From NCBI GenBank assembly GCA_016930745.1, contig JAFGGE010000115.1, forward strand, positions 1 through 49,419: a stretch of 49,419 bases of DNA, in the 5' to 3' direction. Every line of letters starts with the position of its first letter. The first letter of the stretch is position 1. Below are positions 17,240 to 25,019 of this stretch, in pieces. The position numbers were made by a program, and so were the translations under genes. Source of the stretch: Sedimentisphaerales bacterium. Its GTDB lineage: Bacteria; Planctomycetota; Phycisphaerae; Sedimentisphaerales; Anaerohalosphaeraceae. The notes below the pieces were generated by a model. That model saw nothing but the letters and a program-made list of their open reading frames with translations, was not told where the DNA came from and did not search any database.

Positions 17240-18595
17240 TTATAACACCAGCTCCCAGCCCTTTCGCGTCGGCAGAAGCACGTATTTATTGGCCTCTTCG
17301 TCGTTGGTAAACTTCATATTTTCGCCGTCCCACAGAAGCTTCTTTCCGAGCCGTTTGAGGGCTAAATTTCCCATTACGACCATTTCCGTGAAGGGGCCGG
17401 AATAATCGAAGTTCGAGGTGGCGGGTTTACCGCCCTTACAGGCCTGAATCCAGTTGCCTTCATGGCTGGTCTTGATTCGTTCCAGGATCTTCGGTGGCTT
17501 ATTGTTGACGAAATCCCGCATGCGCGAATACGGAAGGAGCTGCGGATTATCGCCGTATTCCCCGCATCGCAGGACGCCCTTGGCGCCTATGAAGAGCACA
17601 TTACTGGAAGCCTGATCGATATCCCGACGGTCATCCAGTTCATCCGGTCGTGGCGGCTTCATCCCGCCATCGTACCAGTTGACCTTGACAGCAGGCATTC
17701 CTTCCCGTGCCGGGAATTCGAATCGAATAACGGAGGCGTGCGGGAAGGTTTCTTCATTGACCTCCGTCGCACAGGCCCAGACCGATGTCGGATATTTCAG
17801 CTTTAATGCCGATAGCACGGGATCCAGAACGTGACAGGCCATATCGCCCAGAGCGCCAGCGCCGAAGTCCCACCACCCGCGCCATCGGAAGGGATGATAG
17901 GCCTCATTGTACGGGCGCAGCGGACTTGGCCCGCAATACAGGTCCCAATCGAGCGTGGACGGGATTTGTTGGGCCGGGGGTCGCTCTTTAATCCCCTGCG
18001 GCCAGACGGGACGGTTGGTCCAGGCATGCACTTCCTTGACGTCGCCGATCACCCCTGCCCAGATCCACTCGCAGATATCGCGAACGCCATCTCCGGAGTG
18101 ACCCTGATTGCCCATCTGTGTGGCTACTTTGTACTTGCGAGCAGCCTGAGTCAGAATCCGGGCTTCCCCTACCGTACGGGTCAGAGGCTTTTGCACATAG
18201 ACGTGTTTGCCCCGTTTCATGGCTTCCAGGGCGATAATGGCGTGCACGTGGTCCGGCGTGGCTACGACAACCGCCTCGATTTCCTTTTGCTCGTCCAGCA
18301 TTTTACGGAAATCCTTCCACTGGCGGGCCTTGGGAAACTGCTGGAAAGTACGCCCGGCATAACTAAAGTCCGCATCGCAAAGGGCTACAATGTTTTCGTC
18401 TTTGCAGGCGTTAATGTTGCCGTTACCCATTCCGCCGACACCCACGCCGGCGATATTCAGCTTGTCGCTGGGAGCCTTCATCCCCTGGCCCAGCACATGA
18501 CGGGGCACCACGGTAAAGGCCGCCGCGGCGGCCGCGGCCCCTCCCATAAACGCACGTCGAGAAATCCGATCCTGCTTGCTGTTTTTGTCTTTCAT
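17240..18595 (-). CDS. Tat-exported Gfo/Idh/MocA family oxidoreductase (QKP variant)
   Basis: Predicted sugar oxidoreductase of 451 residues. The start at 18595 has AAGGA about 8 bases upstream and gives a twin-arginine signal (DRISRRAFMGGAAAAAAAF). Motifs are the Rossmann loop GVGGMG, CDADFSYA, PDHVHAI, YVQKPLTRT (Gln in place of the Glu of EKP) and GDMACHVLDPV in the C-terminal domain. The last of these differs from the HLDIAQWG form of the paralogues and points to a separate subfamily that is common in Planctomycetota and Verrucomicrobiota. It lies 81 bases after the DUF1080 gene at 18677-20188 and 153 bases before the isomerase-DUF1080 fusion. The DNA between includes a 12-base palindrome, GGCGCATGCGCC, at 17215-17226. 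Confidence 0.92.
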   Translation of the reverse strand: MKDKNSKQDRISRRAFMGGAAAAAAAFTVVPRHVLGQGMKAPSDKLNIAGVGVGGMGNGNINACKDENIVALCDADFSYAGRTFQQFPKARQWKDFRKMLDEQKEIEAVVVATPDHVHAIIALEAMKRGKHVYVQKPLTRTVGEARILTQAARKYKVATQMGNQGHSGDGVRDICEWIWAGVIGDVKEVHAWTNRPVWPQGIKERPPAQQIPSTLDWDLYCGPSPLRPYNEAYHPFRWRGWWDFGAGALGDMACHVLDPVLSALKLKYPTSVWACATEVNEETFPHASVIRFEFPAREGMPAVKVNWYDGGMKPPRPDELDDRRDIDQASSNVLFIGAKGVLRCGEYGDNPQLLPYSRMRDFVNNKPPKILERIKTSHEGNWIQACKGGKPATSNFDYSGPFTEMVVMGNLALKRLGKKLLWDGENMKFTNDEEANKYVLLPTRKGWELVL

Positions 18596-18676
18596 CGATC
18601 TATCCTTCAAAAAACTGTTGCATCTTTTCTCCACCCGGTTCCATGGATACTGAATCTTGTGGATTACGCCGAAACC

Positions 18677-20188
18677 TTATTTCCCGTTAGAATCAGACGT
18701 TTCCACGATCCAGATATTGCGGAATTGTACCGGATTGCCATGATCCTGCAGCATGATCCCGCCGGGCTGATCGACATTGCCGTCCAACGCCCCTCCGGTG
18801 GGACCGGGCAACGCACGCCTATGGTGTATTGTAACGCCGTTATGCACTACCGTCAAGGTCGCCGGGGCGGTTTTGCGACCTTGTCCATCGAATTTTGGAG
18901 CTTTGAACTCCATATCATAGGTCTGCCACTGCATCGGAGGGGCACACATATTGACGACGGGACGACCCACCTGATAGATGCCTCCACACTCGTTGTCGGC
19001 TCCCTCCAGGCCATAACTGTCCAGCACCTGGACTTCGTATCGTCCCTGCACATAAACGCCGCTGTTGCCGCGTCCCTGACCGCGGGCTGTCGGCATAAAC
19101 GGCGTTCGAAATTCGATGTGCAGCTTGAAATCCTTGAATTTCCGTTTGGTGACAATGGTGCTGCCACCGACCTGCATGGCCCCATCCACGATTTTCCACT
19201 TCACCTGATCGTCATCATCGCCAAGTATGATTGGAGTCCACTTACATTCTTTTCCCTCCAGTTCCGGTCCTAACGTCTCGTCGAAAAGCTGCGAGCCGTC
19301 TTTGCCTTCGATGCGGTATGGTCCGGTCATTCTCCACAGGGTTAAAAAACCGTTATTTTTTTCGAAGGATTCCCGCGTTGCGGCCCATCCATTTTCCTTC
19401 ACGGGCGTTTCATATACTCCTTCCAGAAGATTGCCCTGTTCATCGGCCAGACGAACACAGGCGCCCCATCCGCCGCCGCCGTTGACCACTTTGAGCATCA
19501 GTTCATTCCAGCCGGTTTTTAACTCCACCCTGACCTTGTCCTGCCCCGGCGATACGCCGCGGCTTGCATTATTGGCATGGACGACCTTCCCATTGAGCCA
19601 AACCTTGACCCCGTCGTCGCTGCCGACCTCCAGGACGCCCTGGCGGTCGGATTGAGACCAAATTCTCGAAACCAGATAGGCCGCCGCATTGTCGCCGCCG
19701 ATCAGGGCCGCCAGATCCACAAGGCCTGCAAAACCGCCCACTGGTTTCCATTCTTGAAAATCTTTCCCATCGAACAGGACAATCGCACCCTGGGGCGGCC
19801 TGGCGCCCAGTGTGGGACTGGGGCGCACCACATGCCGCATTTCAAAATCGCCGCTTTCTTCGCCCGAAAATGTGCCTTTAAAGACATCCCCTTCGACTGT
19901 GCCCTGACCTTTCCAGACGCCATCCGGGCTGGAAAACATCACATTTTCACCGTCCAATACGGCATCCAGCACATGCATGGGTTCGGTTCGCGCATCAAAC
20001 TGATCCAGATTCTTGATTTGATACTTTCCCTCGCCCAAAGCGATGATTTGCGATACAAACTCGCCGCTCGCGCCATAGGTTGTCTCATACACTCCCTGCC
20101 AGTCGCCCATCAGAGGATCGATGCGATCCCCGATTGCCTGGCATGAACAGGCAACCCACAATCCAAGTCCAAACACCCAACTCCGCAT
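18677..20188 (-). CDS. Secreted DUF1080 protein with an inserted beta-sandwich module
   Basis: Secreted protein of 503 residues. A short signal peptide ends near CSCQAIG. Residues about 25-120 form a small beta domain (GDWQGVYETTYG onward). The DUF1080 fold begins at IVLFDGKDFQEW (136-147), is interrupted by a module at about 150-325, and resumes at VKWKIVDGAMQVGG (329 on) with HIEFRTPF, GNSGVYVQGRYEVQVLDS and a closing IMLQDHGNPVQFRNIWI. The insert contains GSDDGVKVWLNGKVVH and TGWNELMLKVVN, a carbohydrate-binding-like jelly-roll pattern. By family this is a 3-keto-glycoside hydrolase or lyase. The inserted module may help hold a polymeric or bulky glycoside. It lies between the ThuA-HEAT-DUF1080 gene (33 bases upstream) and a Gfo/Idh/MocA gene, in the same transcript. 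Confidence 0.9.
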   Translation of the reverse strand: MRSWVFGLGLWVACSCQAIGDRIDPLMGDWQGVYETTYGASGEFVSQIIALGEGKYQIKNLDQFDARTEPMHVLDAVLDGENVMFSSPDGVWKGQGTVEGDVFKGTFSGEESGDFEMRHVVRPSPTLGARPPQGAIVLFDGKDFQEWKPVGGFAGLVDLAALIGGDNAAAYLVSRIWSQSDRQGVLEVGSDDGVKVWLNGKVVHANNASRGVSPGQDKVRVELKTGWNELMLKVVNGGGGWGACVRLADEQGNLLEGVYETPVKENGWAATRESFEKNNGFLTLWRMTGPYRIEGKDGSQLFDETLGPELEGKECKWTPIILGDDDDQVKWKIVDGAMQVGGSTIVTKRKFKDFKLHIEFRTPFMPTARGQGRGNSGVYVQGRYEVQVLDSYGLEGADNECGGIYQVGRPVVNMCAPPMQWQTYDMEFKAPKFDGQGRKTAPATLTVVHNGVTIHHRRALPGPTGGALDGNVDQPGGIMLQDHGNPVQFRNIWIVETSDSNGK

Positions 20189-20221
20189 GGTATCTCCTTT
20201 CCGTATTCGAAACGCACTTTT

Positions 20222-23200
20222 TTAATCTATCGGGGCCACCCAGATGTTCCGATACGCCATGGGTCCGTGATCTCCCTGCAGGACCAGAGGGCCAAACGGT
20301 TTTTCGTCTTCCAACGGCGCCGCCCGTGTCGGGCCGGTACATTCCACATTCTCATGGATGACCTTGCCGTTGAGTTCCACTTTAACAAATCTGGCGTTGG
20401 CGACTTTTTTGCCGGATGCGTCAAAACGCGGCGTCTGAAACATCACATCCAATGTCTGCCATTGTCCGGGCGGCAAAGAGGCGTTGACCAGCGGCGAGAC
20501 TCCCTCGTAACCCTGGTCGTCTTTCCATCGTTCATAGACTCCGCCACAGTCCGAATACTTCGGGGCAGCGACGCCGTAGCTGTCAAAGATCTGGATTTCG
20601 TATCGTCCCTGAAAGTATACCCCGGAATTGGAGCTTTTGGGCACCATAAACTCCACATGGGCAACACAATCGCCGAACTGAGGCTTGCTGAATAAATAGA
20701 CTGTTCGCCCATCGTCCCCATTGACAAACACTCCATTGCCCCATTGGCAAGCCAGATAGCTTTCATCCTCAGGTTTGAGCCTGACATCCTCGCAGATCAT
20801 CCATGTTCCCGTATCGCCCTGCCAGGCGCTGAAGTCCGAACCGGTCAGAATCACTTTGGAACCCAGACCGGTCTTGCGTCGCAGCAGGACACCCTGCAGA
20901 GCCATGATCTCCCGGCCGGTCTTTTCCAGAGGTTTAATCGCGAACGGATACACACCGGCGGTATCTACCTTGATTTCTCCAACCGAGACTTCCAGGAATT
21001 TGCCCTGCGTATTCTGCACAGAGCCTTTCAGCTGCTTTTCGCCAAGGACGATCAAGAAGGAGTCGTCGGGTTCGTCGGTACAGGACTGCAGAAGCACTAT
21101 CTCATATGTGCCGGCCTTTTCAAAAACCACGTCCCAGGCCAGCGAAGTATTGGCGTCATCCCATGCCACGATCGCCTCGGAATTCTCGTCGAGCTTGGCG
21201 CTCATGCCGATAATCCTGGCGTTGGCCGGAGTTAATCGTCCGGCATCGTTTATAAAAGCGACTGTTTTGAGCAACTGTTCTATTTCCGTCCGGGCGGCTG
21301 TGGCTTCGGCCTGAAGCTGTGCATCCTTTACAAACGATTCGACAAACAGGATCGCCTGCTTATCCGGGATCTTTGCCGCGGCGGACAGAATCATTTGCTT
21401 TTCCGGCACTCGTTCGGCCAGCGACATAGCTGTCTTGCACATTTCGACGCGTTCACCGGTGGAAACATGCGACAATCCGATCATTCGAATATAACCTCGC
21501 AGCGCCAGGATTTTATGCGTCGCTTTTTCCGCGTTTTTTGCCAGGTCAAGAAGCACGGTCGTGGACAGCGCATCGGGAAAATCGGCCAGACTTCTGACCG
21601 CGGCATCGACCACAGCCGCGTCATTGTCTTTTAATCCCGACCGAACGGTGGCAAAGGCCCTCGGACCTCCATGCTGGCCAAGCAGCGCGATCAGAGAGGC
21701 CCGTCCGTTTGCAGAAGCTTCATCGAATCGAGCGACAAGGGCATCCACGGCCTTGGCCGTTTCCAGCCTGCCGCAGACCGTGCTGACGGCTCGCTCCGCC
21801 TCCCTTCGCTCCACGCTGCTCTCGGCCTTTATCAACAAATCCAGCAACGCCGGCAATTGATCCGGTTCTGCCAGAGTACGAAGGGCCTTGAGGGATTCTA
21901 TACGCACATTCCGGTCGGAATCCGCAGCCGCCTGAAACAGAGCCGGGATCGCGGAGCGGATATTTCGCTCGCCGATTGCCTTGATCAGTTCCACTTTGTT
22001 CCCGGCGTCGGCGGTGGGTATACCATCCAGAATCGCCCGGTCTGCCTTTGGATCCCGCATACTATAGAGCGTCTCCCGAGCCGCTTCTCTTTCGGCCCCG
22101 GAGTTCGTCCCTGCGGTTTTCGCCAACAGAGGCACTACGTCGGCATTTCCCAGCGAGGCCAATGCCTTCAACGCGGCAATCCGGACATCCGCATTATCGC
22201 TTTGCATCGCGGCAATCACAGCCGAACGCGCCGCCGGATTGCCCCGATTGCCCAGAGCGGTGATCAACTGCACCTGACCGGCCGGAGGAAGATTTTTTAC
22301 TTCGTCGGCCACGGCGGCGATTTCCGCATCGTCACGAATTTCATTCAACAGGCCCACCGCCACGGCCGTCATTTCCGGATTGCCCTTTCGGATGACATCC
22401 ACGATGATCCGACCGGCCTGTGTATCCGAACAGAAGACCATGCCCCGCAAGGCGGCGCTTCGCATCACCGCAGGGATATCGGACTCAAAAATCTCCTTGT
22501 AGATTTGTAAGGCCTCTTCCGTTTTGCCGTCTGCTTCAAGTTTATCGGCACAATTAAGATAGGCGTCGAGCACCATCATCTGAAGATCGCCGCTGGTTTT
22601 ATTTTTCGCTTCGCGCAGCGCCTGGGTTGCGGCCAGATTCCCGATCTGGCCCAAACCGGTAACCGCCGCCGAGGCGACATCCGGATTGGCGTTCGTCGCA
22701 TATCGGGCCAGTGTCGGAACGCTCTTTTCATCGCCCCGCAGGCCTAACGTGCTTAAGATGCCAACCTTGGCGCTATCGTCGGCTGTTTCCACGGCTTTTC
22801 GCAGCGCCTCATCCACGGCCGGACCGGGAATCAGCTCCAGCGCGTAGCGCGCCATATCGGCCGTTTCCGGAGTACGAAGCATTTGGGCCAATACCACCGC
22901 CGAGGCCTCGGTGCCGATAATGCTCAGTCGCCGACAGATATGCTGCTTGCCGGCCAGGGTGGCGCCGGATTGAAGAAAGGCGATAAACTTCTGTTCCAGG
23001 GCGGCAAGGGCCGCCTTGTCCTCGCCCACTTCTCGCTCCAGATCCGTCAACTGGGTCAGAGGTTCCCGGCTGTCGCCATAATTATAGTCAGCGATCTGCG
23101 TCAGCAGACGATCCATCCGGCTGGCTTTGTTCCCCAGCGGACCGGCAGAAGACGCCGGCGCCGCAATCGGAGTCGCATCCGCCTTTACATCGCCCATGGC

Positions 23201-24019
23201 GTATTGAATCCCGTCCAGATAATGCTGCAGGACGAACGGAGTCCATGTGAGATGATTGTTGTGACCCAGACAGGAATAAAACAGCCGCCCTTTTCCCACT
23301 TCTTTGATCCAGGTGACCCCCACATCGTCGTCTTCGGGTTTTTCCCGTTTAGAGGCGGTAGCCGGATCGCCGACATCCAGACTCACCAGAACCCGCTGTT
23401 TACTTCGTTCGTACAGCGGTGGATCGGTGCGATAAATTTCATCACTGATCTTAAAACCCTTGCCGCCGAACGCCCTTGTCAACGGGTGCGTCGGATCGTC
23501 GATTTTAAACGCCCAGGTTCCATCGGCCGTCCAGGGATGGCCGGTAAATGTGCCGCCCATGACCTGCTGCATTTCGGGCCAGGAGTAAAAATTGTCCGTC
23601 GCGGCATGCACGCCCACCAGGCCCTTGCCGTTGTGAATAAAATTCCAAAAGGCCTTTCGCTGTTCGGCAGTGAATTCCAGCTTCGTGGTATTGTTCAGAC
23701 AGATTGCATCAAATTGCCGGAGATACTCCTCCTGGAAGACACTCAAGTCCTGGCTGAGCACGACGGAATACGCTCCGCTTTTTTGCCCTATAATCTCCAG
23801 GGCCTTGTCCCAATAGGGGATACTGTCGTGTTTGTACCCGTTACATAGATTGAACACGAGCATTTTTCGCGGCTGGGCGGGCGCCACGGTCGGCTTCGCC
23901 GGAGCGGCCTGGGCGATCTTGGCGATTTCTTCCTCGGTGATTCCCCAAGCCGACGGCCGTTCGGCAACCCAAAAGAGCCCTGTTATGAGCAAGCAAACGA
24001 ATCGTATCCGTCGATTCAT
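20222..24019 (-). CDS. Secreted ThuA-HEAT-DUF1080 multidomain protein
   Basis: Very long secreted protein, 1265 residues. After a signal peptide, a ThuA domain (about 45-285) shows MLVFNLCNGYKHDSIPYWD, VHAATDNFYSWPEM, HPLTRAF and SCLGHNNHLTW. A long HEAT/armadillo repeat solenoid follows (roughly 300-900; units such as SAAVTGLGQIGNLAATQAL recur about every 30-40 residues). Then come a beta-sandwich of the carbohydrate-binding type (about 910-1045) and a C-terminal DUF1080 domain with NSGVYFQGRYEIQIFDSYG and LQGDHGPMAYRNIWV. ThuA and DUF1080 are both tied to 3-keto-sugar chemistry, so the solenoid probably acts as a scaffold that keeps them together or binds a partner. The start at 24019 has AGGAG 6 bases upstream; the frame is open to 24193 but without support. 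The neighbour upstream is a single-domain ThuA gene very similar to this N-terminus. Confidence 0.92.
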   Translation of the reverse strand: MNRRIRFVCLLITGLFWVAERPSAWGITEEEIAKIAQAAPAKPTVAPAQPRKMLVFNLCNGYKHDSIPYWDKALEIIGQKSGAYSVVLSQDLSVFQEEYLRQFDAICLNNTTKLEFTAEQRKAFWNFIHNGKGLVGVHAATDNFYSWPEMQQVMGGTFTGHPWTADGTWAFKIDDPTHPLTRAFGGKGFKISDEIYRTDPPLYERSKQRVLVSLDVGDPATASKREKPEDDDVGVTWIKEVGKGRLFYSCLGHNNHLTWTPFVLQHYLDGIQYAMGDVKADATPIAAPASSAGPLGNKASRMDRLLTQIADYNYGDSREPLTQLTDLEREVGEDKAALAALEQKFIAFLQSGATLAGKQHICRRLSIIGTEASAVVLAQMLRTPETADMARYALELIPGPAVDEALRKAVETADDSAKVGILSTLGLRGDEKSVPTLARYATNANPDVASAAVTGLGQIGNLAATQALREAKNKTSGDLQMMVLDAYLNCADKLEADGKTEEALQIYKEIFESDIPAVMRSAALRGMVFCSDTQAGRIIVDVIRKGNPEMTAVAVGLLNEIRDDAEIAAVADEVKNLPPAGQVQLITALGNRGNPAARSAVIAAMQSDNADVRIAALKALASLGNADVVPLLAKTAGTNSGAEREAARETLYSMRDPKADRAILDGIPTADAGNKVELIKAIGERNIRSAIPALFQAAADSDRNVRIESLKALRTLAEPDQLPALLDLLIKAESSVERREAERAVSTVCGRLETAKAVDALVARFDEASANGRASLIALLGQHGGPRAFATVRSGLKDNDAAVVDAAVRSLADFPDALSTTVLLDLAKNAEKATHKILALRGYIRMIGLSHVSTGERVEMCKTAMSLAERVPEKQMILSAAAKIPDKQAILFVESFVKDAQLQAEATAARTEIEQLLKTVAFINDAGRLTPANARIIGMSAKLDENSEAIVAWDDANTSLAWDVVFEKAGTYEIVLLQSCTDEPDDSFLIVLGEKQLKGSVQNTQGKFLEVSVGEIKVDTAGVYPFAIKPLEKTGREIMALQGVLLRRKTGLGSKVILTGSDFSAWQGDTGTWMICEDVRLKPEDESYLACQWGNGVFVNGDDGRTVYLFSKPQFGDCVAHVEFMVPKSSNSGVYFQGRYEIQIFDSYGVAAPKYSDCGGVYERWKDDQGYEGVSPLVNASLPPGQWQTLDVMFQTPRFDASGKKVANARFVKVELNGKVIHENVECTGPTRAAPLEDEKPFGPLVLQGDHGPMAYRNIWVAPID

Positions 24020-24105
24020 TCTGGTCTCCTTATCGCTATCTCTGACTCCATCGTCATCCCCGGCAACGGCCTGTGCGATTCCGGCAGACCCGCGCCGGCC
24101 GCACC

Positions 24106-24975
24106 TTATTTTCCTGTCGGTTGTGCGGGAACTTTCAGATCGCCCATGGCAAACTGAATTCCATCCAGGTAGTGCTGCAGCAGCGGCGTCCACCAGGTCA
24201 GATGGTTGTTATGCCCCAGAGAGCAGTAAAACATTCGCCCTTTTGCCACCTCCTTGATCCAGCTAATTCCGATATCGTCGTCTTCGGGCTTCTCTTTCTT
24301 GGCCGCCGTGGCCGGATCGCTCATATCCAGGCTCATCAGTACGCGCTGCTTGGCCCGCGAGTACAGCGGCGGATCGGTGCGATAAATTTCATCATTGATC
24401 TTGAAACCTTGTCCGGCAAATGCCTTGGTCAATGGATGATTGGGTTCGTCGATCTTGACTGCCCAGGTGCCGCCGCCCCCCCAGGGATGCCCGGTAAATT
24501 TGCCGCCCATGATCTCCTGCATCTCGGGCCAGTCGTTAAAATTGTCCGTGGCGGCGTGGATCCCCACGATTCCCTTGCCGTTTTTCAAGAAATTTAAAAT
24601 CGCCTTTCGCTGTTCGGGGGAGGTCTTGAGCTGGGTGGTGTTGTTGAAACAAATCACATCGTATTGTTTGAGAGATTCCTCGTTGAAGACAGACAGATCC
24701 CGGCTGATTTCCACAGTGAACGCCCCGGTCTTTTCGCCCATGATCTTCAGGGCTTCATCCCAATAGGTGATCGAACCATGCTTAAAACCCTGGCACAGAC
24801 TGAACACCAGCATTTTTCGCGGCTGGACCGGTTTCACGGCAGGTTTGGCCGGCATGGCTTCCTTCATTTTGGCAATTTCTTCCTGCGATGGTTTCTTGTC
24901 CTGCGCCCATACCACGCCGGCAACCAAAACCGCTATCGCCAGCACCATCATGATCCATTGTATTCCGTACTTCAT
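24106..24975 (-). CDS. Secreted single-domain ThuA protein
   Basis: ThuA-like protein of 289 residues with an N-terminal signal (IMMVLAIAVLVAGVVWAQ). The glutamine-amidotransferase-like fold shows MLVFSLCQGFKHGSI, DVICFNNTTQL, GIHAATDNFNDWPEM, GHPWGGGGTW, PPLYSRAKQRVLMSLD and LGHNNHLTWW. It aligns along its whole length with the N-terminal domain of the 1265-residue protein encoded 86 bases downstream, so the two arose by duplication. In rhizobia thuA and thuB act on 3-keto-trehalose, thuB being a Gfo/Idh/MocA oxidoreductase. The start at 24975 is supported by AAAGGA upstream and by the signal peptide; the longer form from 24999 is less likely. It follows the triple-DUF1080 gene by 44 bases. 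Confidence 0.92.
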   Translation of the reverse strand: MKYGIQWIMMVLAIAVLVAGVVWAQDKKPSQEEIAKMKEAMPAKPAVKPVQPRKMLVFSLCQGFKHGSITYWDEALKIMGEKTGAFTVEISRDLSVFNEESLKQYDVICFNNTTQLKTSPEQRKAILNFLKNGKGIVGIHAATDNFNDWPEMQEIMGGKFTGHPWGGGGTWAVKIDEPNHPLTKAFAGQGFKINDEIYRTDPPLYSRAKQRVLMSLDMSDPATAAKKEKPEDDDIGISWIKEVAKGRMFYCSLGHNNHLTWWTPLLQHYLDGIQFAMGDLKVPAQPTGK

Positions 24976-25019
24976 TTTCGGTTCCTTTCCAAATTTCAAT
25001 GCCTTTGCAAAAAGGCGTC

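Noticed and set aside
17831..19273. 480-codon open frame on the plus strand
   Set aside because: Shadow of the Gfo/Idh/MocA and DUF1080 genes on the minus strand. It spans the gap between two real genes and lacks domain features.
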